From NCBI GenBank assembly GCA_014155875.1, contig JACEFZ010027761.1, positions 773,501-837,500 on the forward strand: DNA of 64,000 nt. The letters run 5' to 3'. The notes below the pieces were generated by a model. It had not been told where the DNA came from. It saw only the letters and a list, made by a program, of their open reading frames with translations, and made no database searches. This DNA is from Cepaea nemoralis. Lineage: Eukaryota; Mollusca; Gastropoda; Stylommatophora; Helicidae. This document shows, in pieces, positions 1 to 10,599 of the stretch (its first letter is position 1; every line of letters starts with the position of its first letter). The translations under genes and the position numbers were made by a program.

Positions 1-59
1 CATTCAGTTACCCCACTGTGGTTGCAATAATTAATCCTGAGTTTCTTGTAATGTTTGTA

Positions 60-700
60 CACCTATTTGTGTTTGCTGTTTCATCGCATAATGCGATAAT
101 GCTTCTCCAACGGCTCGTGTCAATTCATATGCTCATGCCCTTCCATACTATGACACAAGACTATCAAGACTTTTCTCTCGCTATCTTCCTCCATCTGTCT
201 TTCCACAAATCTTTCCGGTTGTCACAACATGTTTTAGTTTTTGTCTTCTCATAACATGGCCAACAAATGAAGACTTCCTCTTTCTAATGTTTGTGATCAA
301 TTGTCTGTGCGACTTAGCCTCCCTCATATTATCCAGAATGCTTACAATGGCTGCTCAAGGAATTTCCAACTTTCTTCTACAAACCCAAATCCCCCCTGAA
401 ATGTTTCGCCCGTTTACTAATGATCTAGGACTCATAGCCATATGTTAGAACTGGTTCTATTTAACATGCAAGAATTATTTTTCCAACTTCCAATGACAAA
501 AACGTATTGCATAAAATGTTCTTCATTTGATAGAATGAAGTTTTGCTTTTCTAATTCTGTTAGTTATGTCTCTAATGCATCTTCCATCTGATGTTACCTT
601 CCAGGTGGCTAGATATTTTAATGCTTGCACTTGTCCCAAAATAACACCATTTACTTTAATTGTACATTTAGGCACGGTCTGCTTCTCAGATATCTATTTT
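60..700 (-). pseudogene. RTE-like LINE, RT C-terminal fragment
   Basis: Decayed 3' part of a non-LTR retrotransposon reverse-transcriptase ORF. On the minus strand around 195-300 the translation gives the recurring C-terminal signature SFVGHVMRRQKLKHVVTTGK, seen again in about ten other fragments here. The frame is broken by stops and no catalytic RT motif is present. Family assignment (RTE-like endonuclease-reverse transcriptase) rests on that signature and is an inference. Confidence 0.6.
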
Positions 701-734
701 TTTTTGTTATTTGTTTTTTAAATTTTGTGCTCGC

Positions 735-1000
735 CCGCTTGAAACTCAAGCGTAAATTCTAGTGCAATGAACTTAATTTTGCGTGTGGTTTAGCTGTGCT
801 TATTATCAGTGCCCATTGTCATCAGGCGCGCACCACCTCCGATTCTGAGGTACTTGTAATTTACGTCCCCAAGTTAAGGACGAGAAGTCAACATTGTAGT
901 CCAACTGACCGGTGTAAGAGTTGAACCTGCTACTTCGGCATCAACGCACCAGAAGTTTAAGAGCAAACTCTCTGATCCAATCGATCAAGCCGACTTCCTG
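735..1000 (-). mobile_element. tRNA-headed SINE, family C, copy 1
   Basis: On the minus strand the head carries a pol III B-box-like GCAGGTTCAACTCTTAC near 925-941. The same 260-bp unit recurs at 7725-7995 and 47105-47385, with shared tracts for box B and for a Y-rich body. Direct evidence is the repeat match; the SINE call is inference from the box-B-like head and length. Confidence 0.65.
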
Positions 1001-1640
1001 ATAACTCCGTGACTTCGGTATAATCTTAACATACCCTATTGTTTCAACCTGATTACTAGGACTGTGAATGCTAGATTAGAACAAGAATCGCCATACCGAA
1101 GGTAGCCTTTTGCAAGATGAAAAACATACTGACCAATAAAATGATGTTATTTGCAACGAGAAAAAGAGTGCTGAGGTGCTATATAGAACTTGTGCTTTTG
1201 TATGGATGGTAACTAAATAGAAAGCACATATTAACCAGGGCGCTGACAAACCTGTCCCCAACCATTTTAATTCTTCCAACCATAATGGGGTCGACAATGT
1301 ATGTGTCACTGCATTGAAACCTTGCATCTCAACAGTTCCATTTGGCTAAAAATTGAAAGCCAATTAATAAACTCTCTGGGATGCGTCTATCCAGCATGTA
1401 TCAATACCGTTGTGGACGCCACTGTATAACTGTGCCATCTTCCCTTTATGCATTCGTATCCAACTGTTCACAAGCCTCCGTCTATACATATCCAACTGTT
1501 TACACTGTTTATAACAATGCTCCCCCTCTATATTCATACCTAACTGCCTATATTCATATCGGACTGTTCGCATTTTTTTTTTTGCGACATAAACCCTATC
1601 CGGCCCTCTGGCAACCTAACTATACTTAAACTCTGTAGCC
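1001..1640. other. No recognised gene
   Basis: AT-rich sequence with only short antisense-overlapping ORFs. No motif, repeat partner or RNA gene was recognised. A degenerate CTATATTCATATCCAACTGTT-type repeat at about 1440-1570 gives the small ORFs on both strands. Confidence 0.4.
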
Positions 1641-1734
1641 AAAGAGTGCCTTCTCAACCGGTACAAACCGCCATTTCTGCGAGTAGTTGTGTTATTTTGT
1701 TGTTTTGTTTTTCGTTGTTTTATCTATTTGTGTT

Positions 1735-1790
1735 GTCCTGTCCTTGACAAAGATTCTTAGAATCGAAACGTCGGCCTTCCTTTGTTGTCC
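1735..1790 (+). other. Hammerhead-like hairpin motif
   Basis: TTGACAAAG is followed by a GATTC-TTA-GAATC hairpin and then GAAACGTC. This resembles the hammerhead core CUGANGA, stem II, GAAAC, with the first box degraded. Eukaryotic Penelope-like elements and retrozymes carry such ribozymes, but no RT or GIY-YIG domain is visible here. Likely a relic of a repeat; catalysis is not claimed. Confidence 0.3.
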
Positions 1791-1949
1791 TATTGTACTT
1801 ATTTGTTATTTTATTATTTCATTTTATATATTTATTGATTACTTCTGATTTTTGGAAAAGTCACACTTTGTTTTTCACCTGTGTACGATGGATTTTCTTA
1901 ACTTGTAAGGTATGTGAATGTGCATTGTGTCTGTGTTTAGTATGTCTCT

Positions 1950-2410
1950 CCTTTTCGCAGGAGCAAACTATACCTAATTGTTTCCAGCTCATACGGATGC
2001 GAAGCTTGGACAATGAGCAGACAATCTGGAAAAAAAAAAAATATTTGATAGTGTGGAAATGTGGTTTCTGAGGAAAATGCAAATAATACTATGGACAGAC
2101 AGAAAAACCAATGACCAAGTTCTACAAGGAAGAAATGAAAACCGTAAACTGATTAGAGATATTAGACGTAGACAGTCAGAATTTTTTTGGTCACGCTATG
2201 AGAAGAAATAAATTGGAGAACTTAGTGACAACGGGCAAGATCGAAGGGAAGAGAAAAAGGGGAGGGCAGAGAAGTAAATACCTCGATAGATTGGCCACGC
2301 TGTATGCTCGAGACAAAAACACGGGGCTTATCCACGACTCTGGTGATCGAGTGACATGGCAAAACATGACCACCCAGGCTTACCTGCATGGCACATGTTG
2401 TTGATGATTG
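1950..2410 (+). pseudogene. RTE-like LINE 3' fragment
   Basis: C-terminal RT tail fragment. From about 2190 it reads FFGHAMRRNKLENLVTTGK and then a basic GKRKRGGQRSKYLD stretch, ending DSGDRVTW. It closes with the family 3' end (GGCACATGTTGTTGATG). Upstream frames are broken by stops and a poly-A run at 2030-2040. Same family as copies at 12729, 15810 and 27907. Confidence 0.7.
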
Positions 2411-3090
2411 CTAGAACTTGTACAATTACAACCTGGACTAAAATAACTTACTTGGTTCTTTGTGTAGTGGTTATTAAGCAGGTAAATAGTGGAGGAACGA
2501 CAGTCCTGATCTTGCTGATGCAATAATATGTTTTGATAATCAGTTAATCCTACATTTGTTTCTGTGTCCTTCACTATGGGTGTCGAACATAGACCATCGA
2601 CGACATGAGAAACTACAGGTCAATTGCACTGTCAAGAATCGCGTCTACGATTGTCTCATGTCTTGATTGTAATTACTTCACAAACTACAAAAAAAAAACA
2701 TCACATTTAAAAATCACCACATCGTCTGAAAAACAGTGAGGAAGGAAAACACGAAGCTCGCTTTATGATTTTTTCCCGCCTCGAGTCTCTCCCGCGCAGA
2801 GATCACGCGCACGGAAGGCCACCAATGCGCGCTGGGGATGCTGGTCTACGCTGTGGGGGAAAAATTGAGATGGGATGCAAAAAGAGCGGGAGAGGAGATG
2901 GTGGAAACATTCGGCTAATCAACGAAAACAATCCCATAAGATCTTCTTTTTCCTGATCTGTGGTTTAACTGTTATTATCCGCAAAACAGGAATTATATTG
3001 CTTTTTTATCACATTAATTATCTGGAGTAAATTTCGAGGACAGGCAGGGCTATGTGTTAATTAGGAACAGCAAAGGTTGCAGAAGCAGAA
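2411..3090. other. No recognised gene
   Basis: Intergenic sequence with a short GC-richer patch (2770-2900). No coding, RNA or repeat signature was recognised. Confidence 0.4.
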
Positions 3091-3094
3091 ATCT

Positions 3095-3300
3095 GCAATT
3101 CGTAATCCCGCAAACCGCGCTCGAAACACAGCTGCGGGTGATTCTGAAGCAGACAGCCTTGCGCTGGTTTCCATACAAATGTGTGAGTGCCAGTCGTTCA
3201 GAAAGCAATAGCAAACTACTGAACGTAAACGTGCCCAGGAATCACAAACAGCCATACAATACTGGAGTTGACTGCTACGTTCTGTAAAGGATAAGCAACC
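3095..3300 (+). mobile_element. tRNA-headed SINE, family A, copy
   Basis: Contains the head GCGCTCGAAACACAGCTGCG (box-B-like), the middle GTTCAGAAAGCAATAGCAAA, and the 3' block ending CTGTAAAGGATAAGCAACC. This unit recurs at least ten times in the window. The copy at 22795-23021, bounded by a 13-bp duplication, fixes full length at about 227 bp. Confidence 0.8.
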
Positions 3301-3526
3301 AACCTTAATTTTCTTTTCTTATGGCAATTAACCTTGGAGTGTGAAAAAAACCGTTAGGAGAAGCTCGGAAACCATACAGATATGGTTTCTAAAGACGAAT
3401 GGTGCCAAATAACCTCGACTGCCAGAGTAGCTAACAAATGCCTAGACAAGTACGATGAAAGTAGAACATGATATACAAGTATTAGAAAAAGGCAAGTAAC
3501 GGTAGTTGGCCATGTAATGACCAATG

Positions 3527-3931
3527 GTCTACAACAGTGGTTCTCAACCTTTTTTGGCCCGTGCCCTCCTTCACAATATTTTCAGAACGTCATTCCCCCC
3601 CCCCCCCCTCTTTCGTATTTCCTCCCTAAACCCGCCCCTACACAGTATACGTAATAATGGAAGCTAAATTTAATAGCACATACTAAGACAAGTCTAGACG
3701 TCTACATAAAACGTGATTTGCGGGTCTACTTACGTTATAAAATGAATTTCAGAAGGCTGAGACGTACAGAATCGCAAAGTATGAAGGGAAAAACAATATC
3801 AAGTAATCGGTTCTTGTATTAACGCGATCTTGAAATAATCTTAATTACCCCCCCCCCCACTGGAAACCCTAAAATTCTCCCCTGGGGGGGGGGGGGGAAT
3901 TCCCCACCGGTTGAGAACCACTGGTCTACAA
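3527..3931 (+). mobile_element. Non-autonomous hAT element (MITE), copy 1
   Basis: Element body 3535-3923 starts CAGTGGTTCTCAACC and ends with its inverse GGTTGAGAACCACTG. It is flanked by a perfect 8-bp duplication GTCTACAA (3527-3534 and 3924-3931). A TIR of the CAG..CTG type plus an 8-bp TSD is the hallmark of the hAT superfamily. No transposase is encoded; the interior has long C and G homopolymers. A second copy in the opposite orientation is at 15939-16348. Confidence 0.92.
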
Positions 3932-4320
3932 GGTGTGGACTGCGCCTGGCCCTGCCAGTAGGGTAAGGATCGGCTAGTCTCTGCCGGGAAGGGTGAAAAG
4001 TGAAAATTAGTTTCCTGCCGATTATTCGCAGACAACACAAATCAACCTCACCTCAGCGTAGTGTTGACTGGGAAACCATGATCACGAGATCACGAAGCCA
4101 TTTGGGGCTTTGATTCGTTGTGGGAAGTAAAGTCGTCTGTGGTGATATTCACCCTTGCAGTGTAAATGGTTTATGCAGAGGTGATGCTAGAACAATAGAA
4201 CCCAAAAACCCACGTCCTCAGACGTGTTAAAAGGGCCTTTGCTTTAATTATATTATTTTACTAGGCTAAGTAGGGTCACGAGTTCAAGTAAACACCATGT
4301 CAAACTGGATCCTGGACCTT
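3932..4320. other. No recognised gene
   Basis: Flank of the hAT insertion. The sequence before and after the MITE may be a decayed LINE tail, but the signal is too weak to call. Confidence 0.3.
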
Positions 4321-4349
4321 CATGTTTGTCATTCAACGCTTTAATTTAC

Positions 4350-4430
4350 TTGATTGTTGTTGTTGTTGTTGCTGTTGTTGCACATCCTGTTTACAGAACA
4401 TCGCTGCCAACACCAGCATTAATTTACTTG
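4350..4430. repeat. (TTG)n microsatellite and SINE-A tail remnant
   Basis: A (TTG)n tract at 4354-4380 is followed by CATCCTGTTTACAGAACATC and the inverse of the SINE-A 3' block (minus strand). This fits a microsatellite grown at a SINE edge. Confidence 0.5.
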
Positions 4431-4580
4431 ATACAAGGGAGGTAAAACACCCTCGTGTCGTCACGTTGGTCTACCCTCACAACAGATTCGGCTGCAAGAA
4501 TGTACCAGTTGATTTTACTTCATATAAACCATAATATACAACTGGGTGAGGTAACCAGGCCCATTTCTTATCATCTCTCT

Positions 4581-4604
4581 CCCCCCCCCCCCCCCCCCCC
4601 CCCA
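4581..4604. repeat. Poly-C tract
   Basis: A run of more than 20 C residues directly after CTCTCT. It is one of several long C or G homopolymers in the window. Confidence 0.9.
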
Positions 4605-5310
4605 GGCCACGTTACTGGAAAATCAGTGCAGATGTCCCTTATGCTACCATGACTTCTTGCGCCTTATCAGTTTGAAAATTCTGAAACCTCATCATTATTT
4701 CGTATCTTATCTATTGATTGTAATGTTCATTGTGTATATCTTTGTTTATTTTTCATTAGCCCGTGTTGATTTCCATTGCATATTGTCTGAAGTTTATTCA
4801 TAGCCTGATTTTGCAACTAAATTTTCTACAGTCCATTGAGTACGTTTCTTTGCGACATCGGAGATAACACGTTTCTGTGTGACAATGGAGTTAATACACT
4901 TTTTTTTTTCCTTTTTTGCGACATTGAGATTGACAATATGGATCAGCGTTGCCAAATATGCTCTGCAGACAAAAATTGAGAATGATTAATTCCATACCGG
5001 GTCTCGGAGAGGCGATGTGCAGTGACAAAGAATTTTAAAATAATATGCTGTGCTATTTTTGCATCAGGTTAGGAATATTTAACTCTAATACTAAATCAGT
5101 ACTACTGTATGGGTCAGAAACATAGATAACGAATGAGAGAATAAAACACGGCGAGCAACTAAAAGAATTACTAATACACTACATCCATTCATTAATTGGT
5201 GTTTGGGACTAAATGACATGACAGAATGACAAATGTAGAGCTGATGAGGAGAACTAAACAAATCCCAGTGAACGGAGGGGTCAGAAAAAGGCCTCGGCGC
5301 TGGATAGGGC
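4605..5310. other. No recognised gene
   Basis: AT-rich. The section 5080-5300 has the feel of a decayed LINE segment (repeat-like phrases about a 'GTCAGAAACA' target also seen near 13100) but no usable translation. Confidence 0.35.
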
Positions 5311-5313
5311 ACA

Positions 5314-6212
5314 CAACACAAAGTAATGCAGCTTTATAGAACAAAATTACGACACATACAGGACGTTGCGGCGACTAGCCTTCATCAGGAAACAAATACA
5401 TACACAAAACACAACATACAGTCACGGAGAAGACCCTCCGGTGGCTACATTAAGGTATAAGGACAGGATGAGAAGAACAACAAGAAATGAGAGCAATGAA
5501 GAGACAATGAAAATATGAAAACAATGTTGTTTGTTTGTTTTAGTTTGTTTAGTCGTTGGATCAACATCACGGCACACGGTTTAACCCATAAGTGCTCCAT
5601 TATCCTCCTAACTCAAACCTGAGTCTGGAGAAACTCAGCTCAATGCACGACCTCCGTTGCATCGGCGAGGATCCTGAAATACTTTGGGTAGATTTTTAAC
5701 TCGAAATTTTGCCCGGGCAGCGCCGTTAGGCTACTCTTTTTCGATTTCCAACTTCCAAGGGATTTTTTACGTGCGCAACAATACACACGGGCGTCCGATC
5801 TCACTACCCAGAGACCAGGGGAAATTTTATTACTGGAAGTCCAGGTGGATTTTTTAAATAAATCCCGGTCCTCACCGGGGCCTGAACCCGGGACCTCCAG
5901 CACTCGAGGCGGACACCATACCTCGAGACCACTTAGTCCCCTATGAAAACAATGTTAATTGGTAATAGTACAGCTTGGGAATCTGAGATAAGTAACAACA
6001 TTTATTTTTCATATTTTAATTTTCGCTTCATTGCTCTCATTGTTTCATCTTTTTATTCTTCTCAACCCGTCCTTAATGTAGTCACCGGAGGGTCGTCTCC
6101 GTGACTATATGTTGTGTTTTGTGTATGTATGTGTTTGCTGATGAAGGCTTGTCGCCGCAGCGTCCTGTATGTGTCGTAATTCTGTTATGTAAAGCTGCAT
6201 TACTTTGTGTTA
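5314..6212. mobile_element. Palindromic fold-back element carrying a SINE
   Basis: Left arm 5314-5512 and right arm about 6008-6212 are inverse repeats of about 200 bp, both running from ACACAAAGTAATGCAGCTTT to GAGAGCAATGAA. The centre is a short AT-rich spacer plus an inserted SINE (5529-5941). Single arms recur at 18944-19083 and 27366-27562. Each arm holds a CTGATGAAGGCTWGTCGCCG hairpin motif. This looks like a fold-back or long-TIR MITE; the superfamily is unknown. Confidence 0.75.
5514..5956 (-). mobile_element. tRNA-headed SINE, family B, copy 1
   Basis: Body 5529-5941 (413 bp) is flanked by a perfect 15-bp duplication TATGAAAACAATGTT (5514-5528, 5942-5956). On the minus strand the head has an A-box-like TGGTCTCGAGGTATGG (about 5917-5932) and a B-box-like CCGGGTTCAGGCCCC (about 5879-5893). 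It lies inside the fold-back element, so it is younger than that element. Copy 2 is at 7112-7505. Confidence 0.92.
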
Positions 6213-6229
6213 TTTTATATTGTCTAAAG

Positions 6230-6890
6230 ATACACGGAGAGGAGAAATACAGACAAAAGAATGAACTTTATTGGGAGATCATCGAGAGGACTGCTAATGA
6301 TCTTTTACTGATAATTACAAGACAAAGTACTCGTATACTCAAGAAACAGTTTATATATGAGTGGGTACACATGTTTTATTAAGCTGAATTTGGTATTCCA
6401 AGAAGCAGGAAGAGGATATCTAGCTATCTGACAAGAAATTACTGTTTACTGACCGTACAATTGAACTCCCTAACAATTTCCTTTCTCGTGTGTATATAAT
6501 CGATGTTTTTTTTAAAGTACTCATATACACACATATATACTATTGGCACCTTGCCGTCTTGACAAACGATAGTTATTGTGCTTCAACAAATAAACAAAAA
6601 GCAAAATTAAAAAAAAAAATAACATAACCTCTCCATAGCACAAAGACTGGGCTGTTGTGTAGAGACCATGTGTTGCCCCTGCAGCATGATCCCTCTCTCT
6701 CTGCTTGCCTGGTTTACTTCACAAGAAAGGTACTACCAATAAATAATGAACAATTCAAGCTGCAAAAGCGGCCGGATCAGCAAAGCAATGCTCTGTCCGC
6801 CTGTTGGAGCTTTGATCCTAGACCAGTTGCCGACCACGGTTTAGGGCCTGGCTTGCCATGCCATGACATTTAGTCTTTAGGTTACATCTT
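6230..6890. other. No recognised gene
   Basis: AT-rich region right of the fold-back arm. The short ORFs have no recognisable product. A poly-A run at 6608-6619 could be the tail of an unidentified retroelement. Confidence 0.35.
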
Positions 6891-6894
6891 TACG

Positions 6895-7010
6895 CACAAG
6901 GATAAGACTTGTACCTTCCCAAATTGTGCTTCCCCGCCCAAAGCCGTTGACACGGTGAAAGAGACCGAGCCATATGGGATAAAACCCGGTGCAATTAGGT
7001 CAATTTAAAT
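6895..7010 (+). repeat. Repeat F body fragment
   Basis: Shares GTGAAAGAGACCGAGCC and CCCGGTGCAATTAGGTC with copies at 36965-37110, 40645-40790 and 45840-45975 (minus). In the 40-kb copies the body adjoins tRNA-like heads, so it is probably a SINE body. Confidence 0.55.
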
Positions 7011-7099
7011 ACGCTTTTCTGAAACATACTCTTCATTTTTGCAAGTCCTACTAATAACACGATGGCGGATTAATCTAACTGTGCGCCACAAGCATACCC

Positions 7100-7517
7100 A
7101 CGCAATGATTAGTTTAGTTTTGTCGTTGGATCAACATCACGGCACACGGGTTTAACCCATAAGTGCTCCGTTTTCCTCCTAACTCAAACCTCTGAGTCTG
7201 GAGAAACTCAGCTCAATGCACGAACTCCGTAGCATCGGCGAGGATCCTGAAATACTTGGGTAGATTTTTAACTCGAAATTTTGCCCGGGCAGCGCCGTTA
7301 TGGCTACTCTTTTTCGATTTCCAACTGCCAAGGGATATTTTACGTGCGCAACAATACACACGGGCGTCCGATCTCACTACTCAGAGACCATGGAAAATTT
7401 TATTACTGGAAGTCCACGTGAAAAAATCCGGTCCTCACCGGGGCTTGAACCCGGGACCTCCAGCACTCGAGTCGGACACCATACCTCGAGACCACTCAGC
7501 CCCCTACGCAATGATTA
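7100..7517 (-). mobile_element. tRNA-headed SINE, family B, copy 2
   Basis: Body 7112-7505 is flanked by a 12-bp duplication ACGCAATGATTA (7100-7111, 7506-7517). It is closely similar to the copy at 5529-5941, including the box-B-like GGGTTCAAGCCCCGG on the minus strand. It lacks a short AAATAAAT insertion present in copy 1. Confidence 0.92.
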
Positions 7518-7724
7518 TCACCCTTTCTTAACCCGAGCCAACCTTTACTACTGAGGCCAAGCATAATGTGTTTCATCGGTGAATTTCATGATGTGGATAG
7601 AAGCAAAAACCATTTACGCGAATTTCTCAAACTAGAGGTGCATTCCCTCGAGAATTGAAGTCTAATGAATTCGAGTAGAAAATAGATGACTGCTTGTATA
7701 ACCTGCCAATGTAGTTATTTTGCG

Positions 7725-7995
7725 TTCGCTCACTTTGAAATCTAGCGTACTTCACATATTCTGCTACTTCTGGTGCACTGGACTATTGTATTGCGTGTGG
7801 ATTAGTTTTCCCTATTATCAGTGCTCCTTTCCGTCAGGAGAAACCACTCCGACGTCTGAGATACTTATAATTTACGTTCCAAGGACAAGAAGCCATTTTA
7901 GCTCAACTGACCGGTGTAGGGGTTGAACCCGCTACCTCGGTATCTGCACACTGCATGTTAAAGAGTGAGTGTTCTTACCCATTCGTCTATGCTTA
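7725..7995 (-). mobile_element. tRNA-headed SINE, family C, copy 2
   Basis: Minus-strand head has the B-box-like GCGGGTTCAACCCCTAC, a good match to GGTTCRANNCC. The body shares ACTTATAATTTACGTTCC and TTTTCCCTATTATCAGTG with copies at 735 and 47105. Confidence 0.75.
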
Positions 7996-8229
7996 CCTCC
8001 TTCCATGATTTCATTGGTTCGAACGCTATGCCGACAATAGTATCAGCGCGGTCGGACCAAGTCTCGATGACAACTCTCGACGTTCGCTAAGGGACAGAAA
8101 TACCTGCCACCTAATGCTCAGTGCACTCAGGACTACGAAATGTGATGGTCGTAAAACTTCACGTACACACGAAGAAACGGGACAACAAAAGCGTAACACT
8201 GAAACAAGAATAAATAAATGCACTCGTAT

Positions 8230-8500
8230 TGTTTGGTGCTCTTAGAAGTAGGGATAAACATCATAGACTAGAGGACGCACTAGACTAAGCAATATAAAAA
8301 TTGAAAGATATAGTTACCGACCGGGATTCGAACCTGTCGCTTCCCAATAACGACAGCGTCTCACTGCAGGAACAAGTGTACTTCAACACATGACCAACTA
8401 GACACCCCTAAATAAGTTATCTTCATTTTCCAGGTCTATCATCCACATGAACCCACTACTATGGAATATGGACATAATTCTTATCCAACCATTGAAACGG
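8230..8500 (-). mobile_element. tRNA-headed SINE, family D, copy 1
   Basis: Minus strand reads an A-box-like TCTAGTTGGTCATGTG and a perfect B box ACAGGTTCGAATCCCGGTC (about 8318-8336). Homology with the copy at 46530-46905 continues past the head (shared ACTATGGAATATGGACA), so the repeated unit is larger than the SINE or the two were copied together. Confidence 0.7.
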
Positions 8501-8532
8501 CATAACACTCAAACAAGAAACATGTCATATAT

Positions 8533-8690
8533 ACACGGTGTCTTTTTAATGACTCTGCAGTGTTTGAAAATATTGCCGGTCCAAGTTTTGTATATACCTA
8601 TTATGTTGCATGACTTTACAGAGGATGAATACAAAACTTGGACCGGCAATATTTAGCAACACTGCACAGTCATTAAATCTAAATCCTATA
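8533..8690. mobile_element. Stem-loop MITE, copy 1
   Basis: Two inverse arms of about 55 bp (8536-8594 and 8630-8685) share AATATTGCCGGTCCAAGTTT and its complement, with TTTAATGAC/GTCATTAAA at the outer ends and a loop of about 35 bp. The same structure is at 13121-13272 and 38597-38755. No coding capacity. Confidence 0.85.
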
Positions 8691-8807
8691 TACGATGTGA
8701 ATCCAACACTCCTCGGTATTCTCTGGGTGGGTCACGTGTTCAGTATCACGGCGGCCGCCTTTATTTCCCATGAAATTTACTGGTACCCATTTTCGGCTGA
8801 GTTTATC

Positions 8808-9290
8808 CGCCTCTGTGGCGAAGGGGTTACGAACGCAATTCTAAATCCCACATGCCGCGTTCGAAACACAGTCGATTTAGAAGCAGAATGTCTTGTGTTG
8901 GTTTTCATTCAATGGTATGAGACCTGGTCGTTCAGAAAGTAATGGCAAATTACTGAATGTACAACTGCCAAGAAATCACAAACAGCTAAACAGGTCCCTT
9001 CGGGGTCCTGGCTAAAGTCAGTAGGATCGCCGATTCCTCCGAAGTCGGAGAGTGTCTGCCTGTACGGCGAGGAACCACAAGTCTGCACACCAATAAGCCA
9101 GGCATGGGACAACGGATACTCACGCAAACCTCAGGTCCTGTATGACATCACACTGATGTTGGACAACAGGATGCCTTCATCCGACATACAGGACTTCACA
9201 TTGGAGCTCAAGCCAACGAACACAAGCAAGCAAGCACAAACAGCTAAAAATGCTGGGATTAACTACGACGTCCTGTAAAGGATATGCAAC
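8808..9290 (+). mobile_element. SINE A interrupted by SINE E
   Basis: SINE A head at 8813 (CTCTGTGGCGAAGGGGTTAC, A-box-like) with the box-B-like GCGTTCGAAACACAG, a middle ending at 8990, and a 3' block at 9249-9290. A 244-bp second element (8991-9234) splits it, flanked by a perfect 14-bp duplication CACAAACAGCTAAA (8977-8990, 9235-9248). The nested order is therefore certain. Confidence 0.92.
8991..9234 (+). mobile_element. SINE/LINE-tail family E, copy 1
   Basis: Starts CAGGTCCCTTCGGGGTCCTG and ends in a (CAAG)n tail. A related copy at 63045-63285 has more 5' sequence, so this copy is probably 5'-truncated. The 14-bp target duplication and the simple-repeat tail indicate LINE-driven retrotransposition. 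It could be a SINE or the 3' end of a LINE. Confidence 0.8.
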
Positions 9291-9299
9291 AAACTTACT

Positions 9300-10055
9300 A
9301 TCTGGGAGGTAGCCCAATTAAACAAATCTCCGCGGTGAAGTGCATTCGAACATATAATCGCCGACCATGTTGGCAGACGTACTAGCAACTGTGCTGCATG
9401 GCTCCCTGGCCAAACATTTATATGCGAATTTAATGTTTTTTACAGTACTATCTGGGCATTACCCCACCCTCCCCTCCCCCAGGCAGGTGTTGCATCGATT
9501 AGAGACATATGCCAGCAGGAATTGATCTACTTGATCAGGCATTAAGATGCAGCCAAACATCTCCGCTCACAGCTGCACACACGGACTTGTCAGTTTGCAT
9601 GGGATTTCAAACACGCCGAGCAAAGATATAGCTTCCTGGCATGTCGTGTGGCTGTCATCTCTCCATGGGCTGGATTTAAGTAAAGGAAAGTAGAAATATT
9701 CCATCACGAAACTTCCCTCCAAGAGGCAGAATCATAAACTTATTTAGCAATGTGGAAAAACAATGGGAAAACATATAAGATATTAACTGATTCAGTGCCA
9801 AGAGAAAGGTAGGTTTGGACCAAACATGGTACACAATCAAATTAACATTTATTATAATGTAAATTTCCATTCACCGAGCATTGAAATTGTGGAAGATACC
9901 GCAAAACAAAACAGATAACACGATGACCTTAGTATACCGATATATCGTCCTTCTGTCCAAATGTTAGGTTAAATGTGCCAATATATAATCCTTCGGTAAT
10001 AAATCAGTTAAAGTAAGAATACAAATGGCAAGGGGTGCGTTGGAGACATTGGCAG
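9300..10055. other. No recognised gene
   Basis: No coding signature, repeat partner or RNA gene recognised. Confidence 0.4.
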
Positions 10056-10059
10056 TTCA

Positions 10060-10425
10060 TAATAAACACATATAGTATTCTTTAGCGATAATAGAAGTGA
10101 GAAGAGAAAGGTCGAGACTAGAGGATGCACTAACAACATAAATAAACACACATGATATTGTTGGCGCTAATAGAAGTAAGAAGAAGGAAGTAGAGACTAG
10201 AGGACGCATTAACAACATAAATAAATACACATAATATTGTTGGCGCTAATAGAAGTGAGAAGAAGGAGGTCGGGACTAGAGGACGCACTGGACAACATAA
10301 CAATTGAAAACTATAGTTACCGACCGGGGTTCTAACCTGTCACCTCCAAATGGCGACGACGCCTGGCTGCAGAAACAAGAGTACTTCCACGTATGGCCAA
10401 CTAGCGATTTCCTAGAGCAGTTGGT
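10060..10425 (-). mobile_element. SINE D copy 2 with internal 79-bp tandem repeat
   Basis: The tRNA-like head is at about 10310-10420 on the minus strand (box-B-like ACAGGTTAGAACCCCGGTC). The body from 10060 to 10296 is three tandem copies of a 79-bp unit containing GACTAGAGGACGCA. The same body segment is single in the copy at 8230. Confidence 0.75.
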
Positions 10426-10599
10426 AGCAAACTGTGCTGGTAATGTCATGAGAACGGTGTAGACGCTTGTGCTCGTCGCTCGCCAAAATGAGGGACAGCT
10501 TGGCCACTTATTCCATCTTACTTTCGGCCTACAAACTGTGATGGCGCAATCACATTACAGGTCCGTAGTAGGACACTGCCTTGGGAATTCTTCTTCTTT

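Noticed and set aside
8610..8942. 110-codon ORF
   Set aside because: It spans the right arm of a stem-loop MITE and the head of SINE A; not a gene.
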